From positions 806,001-870,000 of the forward strand of contig CM007990.1 in the NCBI GenBank assembly GCA_002189035.1: a stretch of DNA of 64,000 nucleotides. The letters run 5' to 3'. The DNA comes from Utricularia gibba. Its lineage: Eukaryota > Streptophyta > Magnoliopsida > Lamiales > Lentibulariaceae. The notes under the pieces were generated by a model that was given only the letters and a program-made list of their open reading frames with translations, had not been told where the DNA came from and ran no database searches. The position numbers and the translations under genes are program-made. This document shows, piece by piece, positions 23,032 through 31,745 of this stretch; within the stretch, counting starts at the first letter, position 1, and every line of letters starts with the position of its first letter.

Positions 23032-23478
23032 TCACACTGGAGGCGACGGCGGCTCGGAATCCACAGCTCCCTCTTCCCTTTTGGCGACCTTGTGATAAAG
23101 CACTCGCATGGTTTCCCAGTTCGAGAGGACGAAGATCGGCGGAGAGAGCACGAGGGGTATGTAGGAGGAGTACCGGGGAGGTGCAAACAGAGAAAGGAAG
23201 GAAAGGGTTGCAGCGATGGCGGAGAAGGAAGCAGGGAGGAGCATCAGCTCGTCCCATGACGGGGAGTAGACGCCGCTCAGGGCGTCGATTATCCAGTAGG
23301 CGAAGAACATGGCAAGGAAGAGCCGCATCATCGGAACCTGAACAGGATCCACCCCTTTTACTTGATACGTTACCAGAAGGATCCCCAATGGGATCGGAAT
23401 CAGACGCCCCGTGATTTCCTTGAACACCGCCCGCAACGCCTTCATCGTCGACGGCCTGGATTTCGCCGTCCGCCGCAT
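23032..23478 (-). CDS. fam-A intact member 2: small multi-pass membrane-like protein
   Basis: An intact frame of 148 aa starts at the ATG at 23478 (MRRTAKSRPSTMKALRAVFK). The frame stays open to 23556, but no ATG lies further up and the TATA box is there, so the shorter start is chosen. The order matches member 1: RLIPIPLGILLVTYQVKGVD, PVQVPMMRLFLAMFFAYW, DELMLLPASFSAIAATLSFL, YIPLVLSPPIFVLSNWETM and a charged Pro-rich tail. Three to four hydrophobic segments suggest a membrane protein of unknown role. Many broken copies at 25.7-33 kb resemble this member more than member 1. Confidence 0.75.
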   Translation of the reverse strand: MRRTAKSRPSTMKALRAVFKEITGRLIPIPLGILLVTYQVKGVDPVQVPMMRLFLAMFFAYWIIDALSGVYSPSWDELMLLPASFSAIAATLSFLSLFAPPRYSSYIPLVLSPPIFVLSNWETMRVLYHKVAKREEGAVDSEPPSPPV

Positions 23479-23553
23479 CAACCAGGGCCTGAAATCGAGG
23501 ATCAGAAGGGAAGAAAGGATGTACAGTGTGGCCTTTCTTCGCCGTGTTGGGTT

Positions 23554-23563
23554 CAATATATAG
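23554..23563 (-). promoter_or_regulatory. TATA box of fam-A member 2
   Basis: Minus-strand CCTATATATTG lies about 76-85 bases before the ATG at 23478, the same spacing as in member 1. Confidence 0.55.
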
Positions 23564-23579
23564 GTAGATAGGAGGAAGA

Positions 23580-24280
23580 AGAAACTCTAGACAGAGGGAT
23601 CTGGTGGGGGATGGGAATCATCCCCCATACCTCTACATTTATCTCACCTTCACTCCAGCCTTTTCTCCTTGCTTCAGCTCAAGTTGAAATAAACTAAACT
23701 ACATTCAATGCTGCAAACGAGAGAAGGAATGACTCGCAGCAAAGGAAGCATTGAAAATGAAGACATGAGGAAGTACCCGGGGATGGTACTTCGAATGCAA
23801 AATACTTATCACATTTGTTGATCAATTGTGGGGAAGACGAGATCTGCTCCTTTAATTCAACACACTCAAATTATTAGAACAAACAATCACGACGTTATTT
23901 TAAAATAAAATAATCAATTATATGAAAAATTATATATCATATTAATCAATTAAATTTAATATTTTTAATGTGATATATGTATTTTTATATATTTAGATTT
24001 TAGGTATGTTTATCTATTCATCAAATTCTTCATTTGAATAAGAAGAAAGTCAAAAGATCAGGATGGCAAATATCATAATAAAATCAAGAAACGTCGACCT
24101 ATCCGCAATTAAATGAAACCTGCACAAGCGAAAGGTCATGGCCAATCCACGTCGGCCATCTATTATTTACCAATTTTTACGTAAATTTTTTTTTCAAACA
24201 CTCTTTAAAAATACATATAATATGGACGACAAAATATGTTAGATACAAAATTAATTTAAAAATTTTATTAAAAAGCTGTA
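23580..24280. other. AT-rich spacer upstream of fam-A unit 1
   Basis: Mostly non-coding and AT-rich beyond 23880. No gene seen. The distal part (from about 24190) resembles the sequence before unit 3 near 31480. Confidence 0.45.
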
Positions 24281-24284
24281 AAAT

Positions 24285-24450
24285 AATTAATTAAATCAAT
24301 TTATGAAACATTTTTTTATTATTTAAACGTATTATTAACGTATTTTATTTTAATAATTTATTACTGTTATTATATTAATGTAATATGTATTATGTATATA
24401 CGTAATGCTATTGTTATTTTTTTGTTATAAAAACACTAGGGTTTGGACAG
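24285..24450 (+). promoter_or_regulatory. Shared AT-rich 5' module with TATA (unit 1)
   Basis: Nearly the same AT-rich sequence, ending TTGTTATAAAAACACTAGGG here, precedes the units at 28.2 and 31.75 kb and, more diverged, the fam-B copy at 14.65 kb. The TTATAAAA at 24425-24432 sits about 30 bases before a conserved leader (CCTCATCCACAACACT). It behaves like a promoter that was copied with each unit. Confidence 0.6.
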
Positions 24451-25150
24451 TGTATCCTCATCCACAACACTCCTCCAGGACAAACCTTCCCGGTGACCGT
24501 GGAGGCCGTAATCGCCTCCTATTCCTTCTGCGGGAGGTGTTCAAAACACTCTGCAGGTCTCCAGGATGAATTTCTTTGCGTATTGGATGATCGATGTCCT
24601 GAACGGAATATGGCCGCAGTTCAACGAGCTTCTGATAAATGACAAGAATGGTTTCCCAGTTCGCGGGGGTGAAGATCGGGGGAGAGCACGGGTTGGAAAT
24701 TTGGTGTTGGAGAAGAGCTGTGTGTGGAGAGTGGTTTAGAAAGAGTACCGTCGATGTGCGAAAATAGGGAGGAAGAAAAGGCTTCCCGTGATTCGAGGGA
24801 GGAACATCAACTCCTCCCACCGTCCAAGGCGCTGCGGGAGGTGTTCATCACGGAACCTGTTTCCCGTCTCCACGATGAAACTATTCATCGCTGAATTCTT
24901 CGCGATTTGGATGATCGATGCCCTGAACGGGATAGGGCCGCCGTTTGACGGCCTTCTGGTAAGCGATATGAATGGTTTACCAGATCAAGAGGAGGAAGAT
25001 CGGTGGGGAGAGCAGGAGCGGTGCGTAGAAGGAGTACCGCTGAGGTGCGAAGAGAGAGAGGAATGAAAGGCTTCCGGTGATTCCTGAGAAGGAAGCAGGG
25101 AGGAGCCGATGGAAAGTAGATCCACCCTTTCTCCCCTACCGATCCTCGAT
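24451..25150 (+). pseudogene. Two rearranged fam-A partial copies (unit 1, first part)
   Basis: Each copy has a short sense piece (about 24565-24635, FFAYWMIDVLNGIWPQFNEL; and about 24830-24950, including MIDALNGIGPPFDGL). Each is followed by the antisense of the fam-A C-terminal half (24640-24830 and 24955-25120). Neither can encode the protein. The second has a 92-codon open frame across the sense/antisense joint, which is chimeric and not a real domain. Confidence 0.6.
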
Positions 25151-25218
25151 TTCGTACCCTTTTACATCGGCTCCTAACTGCTTCCCAACAAGACTTGTAG
25201 TATTTTAATTATGAGTGC

Positions 25219-25562
25219 TCAGAAACTGATGAATATATTCAAATTCATTACTCAATATGTCATGAGTTCCCTTCTCCAAACCGTTGTGCAGCCTACGACA
25301 GTTCTCTATCGAGCTCCCGCTCCGGCTGTCTTCATCATGTCCCTCAGTCTCTCCTGACCTACGCCAGCATCATGCGGCGGCGCGCGCGATTCTGTTGGGT
25401 GCATGGTTGCGTAGGCCATGAGAGACGAGGAATATGATGAAGACCGCAGGAGCATAGCTCGGTGGAGACTATGGCGGGCTGCACAACGCTTTGGAGAAGA
25501 GAACTCATGACTGGGACAACAAATTGAGTGATGAATTGGAATGTGCTTATCAGTTTCTCCGT
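25219..25562. repeat. fam-B hairpin 2
   Basis: Arms 25219-25365 and 25409-25562 carry opposed fam-B copies. The plus-strand arm has ATGAGTTCCCTTCTCCAAAC; the minus-strand arm reads MTEKLISTFQFITQFVVPVM then SSLLQSVVQ. The loop is about 43 bases. The right arm runs straight into the N-terminal region of a fam-A member-1-like copy at 25575 (RRKRNLPRGSKMMKALREVFK region), so the two families are physically fused here. Confidence 0.7.
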
Positions 25563-25574
25563 CATGGAGGGGGG

Positions 25575-26490
25575 GCTTGCAGAAGGAAACGGAACCTTCC
25601 GAGGGGTTCGAAGATGATGAAGGCGCTGCGGGAGGTGTTCAAAACCCTCTTTCACGTCTCCATGATGAAACTATTCATCTCTAATTTCTTCGCGTTTTGG
25701 ATGATCGATGTCCTGAACGGGATATGACCGCCGTTGAACGACCTGCTGATAAACGACATGCAAGGTTTGCCAGTTCAAGAGGACGAAGATCATGTGCGAA
25801 GAGAGAGAGGAATGAAAGGCTTCCGGTGATTCCTGAAAAGGAAGCAAGGAGGAGCCGATGGAAAGTAGACGCTGCTCAGGGCGTCTAATATCCAGTAAGC
25901 GAGGAAATGCCAAGGAAGAGCTCATTGGGACTTCAAGAGGTCCACTGCTTTTACGTCGTAGTTGCCATATGGATCTTCAGCGGGATCGGAATCAAACTCC
26001 CGGTGACTGCTTTGGAAACCTCCCCAACGCCTTCATCTTCAAGGGGATCCACCCCTTCTGATGAGGGCGTTGAGGGGAGGTTTTCAAAGCAGTCACCAGG
26101 CGTCTGATTCCGATCACACTGGGGATCCTTATGGCAACTTATGACGTAAAAGCACTGGATAAGTCCCAATGATAGGCTTTTCCTTGTCCTTTCCTCGCTT
26201 ACTCGATAATAGACGCCCGGAAGGCGTCTACTTTCCATCGGATCTTCCATGCTTCCTCCTCCGCAATCGCAGCAACCCTCTCCTTCCTTCCTCTCTTTGC
26301 AGCTCCCCGGAACTCCTCTTACGTACCCGTCGTGTTCTCCCCGCCGATCTTCGTCGTCTCGAGATGGGAAACCATTCGTCATTTATCAGAAGGACAAGGC
26401 TAGGAGTAGGGAAGATGATGACGTGGTGGTGGACGGCGCGCCGCCACCCTCTCCGGTGTAACCCGCCGGCGATACTATTTTTCAATTAGG
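25575..26490. repeat. fam-A hairpin (unit 1, last part)
   Basis: A member-1-like sense start (25608-25740, MKALREVFKTLFHVS, then FFAFWMIDVLNGI) is followed by the antisense arm 25743-26036, a loop of about 23 bases, and the sense arm 26060-26393. The left arm has lost about 60 bases. The sense arm continues to the conserved unit end (CTCTCCGGTGTAACCCGCC at about 26450) and ACTATTTTTCAATTAG. Multiple frameshifts prevent any full-length protein. Confidence 0.75.
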
Positions 26491-26499
26491 TCGAAATAT

Positions 26500-26980
26500 C
26501 TAACAACACTATCTCCTTAAATATCTAACTTTGTTCTGTTCCTATTTGCCGAACATGCAATATCAAAAGGATGTTTTAAATTCAAAAACTATCAAGCAAT
26601 ACTATAACAGAATAGAATTTAACCTTAGCTTAGGACCTGTTATATGTTATAAATTTATTGGAGTTATTCTATTTAATTTTTTAATATTTTAATCTTTAGC
26701 CATTTTGTAATAAAATCAGAAATTTTGAATTTATTGAATCTATTTTTTCTAAATAAGAGATTCACTTTTTGATAATAGATTAATTGAATCTTTAGACATT
26801 TTTCTAAATAAGAGATTAATTAGAAAAAATATAATATTTATTTTTTATATATTGTAAAAATATATTTATATCATAAAAATAAATTATATAATAATTTAAT
26901 ATATTAAACTTTACAATATATATTTAAGTTTATTAAATTTTATAATATAATTTTATGTTATATTATAAAACTTTATGAGT
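26500..26980. other. AT-rich spacer
   Basis: Non-coding, very AT-rich, no feature seen. Confidence 0.5.
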
Positions 26981-26983
26981 GTC

Positions 26984-27101
26984 GAATACCATTTCAGCAA
27001 TAATATCTTTACTGTTGATCCAAGGCTGGCTACTGCACTCTGGAGGAGAAACTTATCTTTGGCATGTCCTGAGGCGCCTCTTTTTGTGCTTGCATTGTAA
27101 C
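26984..27101 (-). pseudogene. VAP27-like MSP-domain fragment
   Basis: Minus-strand 27101 downward encodes VTMQAQKEAPQDM, then in another frame AKDKFLLQSAVASLGSTVK, then a frame giving an IIAEM-like end. This is the second half of the MSP domain of a plant VAP27 protein. At least two small deletions break it: after QDM, and at the codon after TVK. It complements the C-terminal fragment at 9371-9709 without overlapping it, so both may derive from one parental gene. Confidence 0.7.
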
Positions 27102-27174
27102 TTAAGTACATAGAAAAAGAATCAGAAAACCCTAAACTGCTAACAGTCAAACACGAGTACACTCGAATACCCGC

Positions 27175-27590
27175 GTCATCGGACAACAATATTTATGAAA
27201 CTCCATGCTTTCGATACACATGCCATGAGTGGAAGAATTACATATGTAAGAAATTTTACTATGTGAACTGTAAAGAGATTCAGGTGTTATCAGACAACAA
27301 TCTTTACAGAATTTTATGCTTCGGATAGACATGCCATGAATAAAAGAATTACAGATGTAAGAAATTTTACTATGTGAACTGTAAAGAGATTCAGGTGTTA
27401 TCAGACAACAATCTTTACAGAATTTTATGCTTCGGATAGACATGCCATGAATAAAAGAATTACAGATGTAAGAAATTTTACTATAGATTTACATGTCATC
27501 ATACAATAATCTTTATGAAACTCCGTGCTTTCCATAAACATACCATGAGTGGAAGAATTACAGATATAAGGAAGTTCACTATGTAAACAA
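27175..27590. repeat. Tandem repeat, about 111 bp, four copies
   Basis: Copies start near 27175, 27285, 27396 and 27495. The two central copies are almost identical (period 111); the outer ones are diverged and the third is shorter. Each contains CATGCCATGA and AGAAATTTTACTAT. The minus strand stays open across the first three copies (a repeated CNSFIHGMSIRSIKFCKDCC-like peptide), but I see no sign it is coding. Confidence 0.85.
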
Positions 27591-27599
27591 AAAACATAA

Positions 27600-28030
27600 T
27601 GTTGCTGATACAAAAATCGCAAAAACAAAAATCTTGTATGTGTATTCTCTTCTATTACAACAAAAAGGATAATAAGGCAAGTTGTAGACAGTAGCTTTTA
27701 TAGACACAAAGCATAACAAACTTCATACGAAAATAGAATCTAATAAGATTATGTTTCAGATCTCAATAGTATAATTAAACCTGCGAAATGCTGATCGAGT
27801 TGCTCACTTCCAACGGCTGTATAGCTTTTATTACTCGGTATTATTTCAATATTCCAAGATTATCTTTTAGCTTAACATGAACTTGTTCAAGCACGTAATC
27901 CCCGCTTGATACGTGTAGCAGATATTCTTGAAACGTATCTCAAACACCCTAATTTGGTCAGCTTTGATTGGGAGAACATTCCAAGTCTTAGCAAGCTTTT
28001 TAAAAAAAAAAAAAATCTAAATGAATGATT
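27600..28030. other. Unassigned spacer
   Basis: No gene recognised. Parts near 27790-27850 loosely resemble 31090-31140, which suggests a dispersed repeat. Confidence 0.35.
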
Positions 28031-28039
28031 TTTTTTTTA

Positions 28040-28195
28040 AAAATGAATTATAAATTTATGAAATATTTTTTATTATTTAAATGTATTATTTATGTATTAT
28101 ATTTTCATAATTTATTACTGTAATTATATTAATGTAATATATATATTATGCATTTACGTAATGTTATTGTTATTTTTTTGTTATAAAAACTGTAG
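28040..28195 (+). promoter_or_regulatory. Shared AT-rich 5' module with TATA (unit 2)
   Basis: Second copy of the module described at 24285, with TTATAAAA at 28181-28188 followed by the leader GTGCATCCTCATCCACAACA. Confidence 0.6.
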
Positions 28196-29190
28196 GGCTT
28201 CGACAGTGCATCCTCATCCACAACACTCCTCCAGGACAAACCTTCCCGGTGACCGTGGATGCCGTAATCGCCTCCTATTCCTTCTGCGGGAGGTGTTCAA
28301 AACACTCTGCAGGTCTCCAGGATGAATTTCTTCGCGTTTTGGATGATCGATGTCCTGCACGGGATATGCCTGCAGGCTGCGGTTGGACGACCTTCTGATA
28401 AATGACACGAATGTTTTCCCAGTCGCGGGGATGAAGATTGGGGGAAAGAGCTGGAGCGGTACGAAGAAGACGTCCCGCTGAGGTGCGAAGAGAGATCGGA
28501 AGGTAAGGGCCCCAGTTATTAGTGAGCAGGAAGCAGGGAGGAGCATCCACTCCTACAACCATGGAAAATAGACGCTGCTCAAAGCGTCTATTACCCAGAA
28601 AAGAAAGAACATGATGAGAAAAACCCTCATTCTGGGGACTTCAAAGGGGATCCAACAGTTTTACGTCATATTTGACTAGAAGGATCCCCAAAGGGATCAG
28701 AATCAAACGGTCGACGAGTGCTCTTGAAACCTACCGCAAGTCCCTCATCGAACGTTTGATTTTGATCCCTTTGGGGATCCTTCTAGTCAAATATGACGTA
28801 AAAGGGGGGATCCCCTTGAAGTCCCTATGGTGAGGCTCCTCCTCATCATGTTCCTTGTTTTCTGGGTAATGGACGCCTTGAGCAGCGTCTATTTTCCATC
28901 GCGGGGAGGAATGGATGCTTCTCCCTGCTTCCTGGTCACTAATCACTGGATCCCTTTCCTTCCGATCTCCCTTGTACCGCTCCTGCTCTCTCCCCCCATC
29001 TTCATCCTCACGAACTCGGAAACCATTCGTGTCATTTATCAGAAGGACAGGGCTAAAAGTAGGGAAGATGATGACGCGGTATTGGACGACACGCCGCCGC
29101 CCTCTCCGGTGTAACCCGCCGGCGGTACTATTTTTCAATTAGCTTTAATTCAAACTTTTTCACAAACAACAAATAATTTGCATATTCATA
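28196..29190. repeat. fam-A hairpin unit 2
   Basis: Order: leader 28196-28320; sense piece 28321-28390 (FFAFWMIDVLHGI); antisense arm 28391-28709; loop of about 42 bases; sense arm 28752-29046; C-terminal tail (DDDAVLDDTPPPSPV) with stop near 29112; and a unit end shared with unit 3. The sense arm reads RLILIPLGILLVKYDVKG, then a stop, then VRLLLIMFLVFWVMDALSSV. Arms are about 300 bases and look closely matched. A plus-strand transcript from the module at 28040 would form a long hairpin. Confidence 0.8.
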
Positions 29191-29199
29191 CATTAATGC

Positions 29200-29658
29200 A
29201 AGATGAATTTCTTTGCGTTTTGGATGATCGATGTCCTGAACGGGAAATGCCTGCAGGCTGCAGTTGGACGACCTTCTGATAAGGACACGAATGGTTTCCC
29301 AGTCGCGGGGATGAAGATTGGGGAAAGAGCAGGAGCGGTACGTAGAAGGCATCCCGCTGAGGTGCGAAGAGTGCGATAAAGGAAAGGGTTCCAGTGATTA
29401 CTGAGAAGGAAGCAGGGAGACGCATCAACTCCTCCCACGATGAAAAGTAGACGCTGCTCAGGGCGTCTATTATCCAGAACCCAAAAAACATGATGAGGAA
29501 GAGCCTCATCAATGGAACTTGAACAGGATCCACACCTTTTTCTTGATATGTTACGAGAAGGATCCCAGTGGGATCGGAATCAAACGCTCCATGATTGCCT
29601 TGAACACCTCCCGCAGCTCCCTCATAGTCAGCGGGTAGGGTTTCGCACTGCTCGCCAT
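29200..29658 (-). pseudogene. fam-A near-complete pseudogene
   Basis: Starts MASSAKPYPLTMRELREVFK at 29658 and covers the whole fam-A length on the minus strand. One base is missing in the PLGIL region (GGATCCCAGTGGG against GGATCCCCAATGGG in the intact member 2), and another near the NWETI region, where it shares the lesion with unit 2's left arm. At its end it meets a short member-1-like sense piece (29203-29270) immediately after the unit 2 end. It looks like the left half of a hairpin unit whose right arm is absent. Confidence 0.7.
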
Positions 29659-29659
29659 C

Positions 29660-31560
29660 CAGGCAGAATCAGGGTATGAAATACGAGTTCAGGAGAGGAG
29701 AAATGATATGCGGAATCAGGGTAGAAATACAAGTTCAGGAGAGGAGAAATGACGCGCGTGGTAACGTTTTTTTGGGTTCGCCTTCGCGTATTACATAGGC
29801 GGAGGGTCAGTTATGGTATAACTGTGGCGTTCTTGATTCAGTTCAGGAAATGAATCAAAACCTTGTGGGCGAAGTTAAGCCATCTTGTTTCAATTTTGGA
29901 TATGATGAGGACACTTAGTCAAATCTCTCGCAACGTTTTCATATCGACTAGTTGGATTTCATATGCTGCGCAATAATATGTAGCGAAAAAGGTTAGGTGA
30001 ATGCTGGGGTGGTCATTTCTGAGAAAATGAAAGCAGAAATAGCAAACCGGAACGACTTCACCCCAGTCGAAGACCCCACCGTGCCACAGAAGTCATGGGG
30101 TTTGAATGCGGTAGTTTTTCGGGCTCGAACGAAGTGAGAGGTAGGGAGAGCTCGAAAAAAGCCGAGGAACGAAGTGGCTCGACGATAGGGAGAGAACGCG
30201 ACGAAGTCGAAAAAATGCATACTAGGTATTTTTTAAAAACACTCGTTCATTGGGTGTTGCGTGGCATGCCTGTAGGGTTTTTTTTAAAAAAATACCCATT
30301 GCATTTTAAGTGTGTTAAAAATATAATCACGCTATATGCATAGTGTGTGAGAGAGAAATACACTAGTTAGTGATGAGTCGGCTTCTAAAAGATTGTTAAT
30401 ATGACACATTCTGAAAAGCGGCCGGATTACGGCATAACAGACGGCCGATATCTGAAAAGCGAGATCGTATAGCAGTTGTAGAAATCAACCGATATTTGCA
30501 AACGTCAGGATTCGACCAGATTGAGCTCTTCTATAAATAGAAGAAATCATTACGCAGAAAGGGTTGAATTCTAAGAACTATTCAACTTGTATCATCTTCT
30601 TCGCCATCTCCATCTAGTGGAAATCTTCTTCGGCGAGGTCCGATAGCTCCGTGGTTTTTCTGTACTCCGGCGATTTCCAGATAAAAATCTCCACTTACTC
30701 TTGTTTCAACCGATCAAACCGAACCAATCACGAAAAACACTTAAGTGCGATATTCCCGATCGCACCTATCATACTAAATCGGCTTCTTTCAGGATACCAA
30801 TTTTACTCATAACATTTAGATTTAAAAAACACCTCATGCCTAGAGCATCGAGTTCATGACGTACTCATATTCACACCTATTTACCGTTATTCAGGGGGGA
30901 GGCCCCCCACGTGTGCATAGGTTTTTGAGTTTCTCAATCACTTTTAAAAATCAATGTGATCTAACCAATTAAAACTTGTACATACGAGATACTTAATTCA
31001 TTCTCAGATCCAAGGATTAAAGGAATATTATTCCATATAAATTAATTTAAATTGATTTCAACTAGCAATATAGAATTACACATCTATTCTCCAATTCAAC
31101 GGTATTTGCCTTTTATTGCTCAGCATTAATTTAAATTGTACCATTAAACCTGAGGTGCAACTCAACATTGAAGTATAAATATGAATTGAAACCAAACGTG
31201 TAAAAGTAGTTTTTGTGTCATGAATATTACAATATCTCTCTCAACCATTGCTCCCCAAGTCCTTCAGTGCATAGCTTCAAGTTAGGAAGCTCAAAACTAG
31301 GCTAGGCTTCAAATTCAGATTCTATAAAACGTCTCCTCCTTTCAAGTCGCCAACAAGAACAAGAAATGGAAAAGATATTAAAAACTTTTTCGGTCGCCGG
31401 TGGCGGATCCCCGTCGAACACTTTGTGAGAACGACGAAAGGGAGAGAAGAGACCCGGTTTTTTTTTTTTTTCATCTTCAATTATTTAACAATTTTTAACG
31501 CAACGACGCAATATGTTTTCATTTTTTAAAACACAAACTAAATTAAAATTCTATTAAAAA
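29660..31560. other. Unassigned region with repeat remnants
   Basis: 29660-30350 includes GC-richer sequence rich in CGAAGT/CGACGA-like motifs with no gene match. 30387-30778 is listed separately as a possible element. 30900-31560 is AT-rich with no gene. Retrotransposon debris is likely, but I cannot name families. Confidence 0.35.
30387..30778. mobile_element. Possible LTR-like insertion (392 bp)
   Basis: The segment is flanked by identical nine-base copies TCGGCTTCT (30378-30386 and 30779-30787). It contains a strong TATA (CTATAAATAG at 30531) and promoter-like sequence as in LTRs. The ends lack a clear TG...CA, so the flanking repeat may be coincidence or part of the element. Confidence 0.3.
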
Positions 31561-31569
31561 CTCTAAACT

Positions 31570-31745
31570 AATTAATTAAATCAATTTATAAAAAGATTTA
31601 ATTATAAATTTATGAAATATTTTTTTCATTATTTTAACGTATTATTAACATATTTTATTTTAATAATTTATTACTGTTATTATATTAATGTAATATATAT
31701 TATGTATTTACGTAATGTTATTGTTTTTTTTGTTATAAAAGCACT
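31570..31745 (+). promoter_or_regulatory. Shared AT-rich 5' module with TATA (unit 3)
   Basis: Third copy of the module, with TTATAAAA at 31733-31740 followed by GCACTAGGGTTTGGACC. It is nearly identical to the unit 1 copy over its last 100 bases. Confidence 0.6.

Noticed and set aside
23479-23556. N-terminal extension of fam-A member 2 up to 23556
   Set aside because: No ATG supports it, and the TATA box overlaps it.
24788-25066. 92-codon frame in unit 1
   Set aside because: The frame crosses a sense/antisense junction of fam-A; the second half is antisense sequence and not a domain.
27147-27590. Tandem array near 27.2 kb as a CRISPR-like array
   Set aside because: Copies are contiguous 99-111-bp units without spacers, in a plant genome; it is an ordinary minisatellite.
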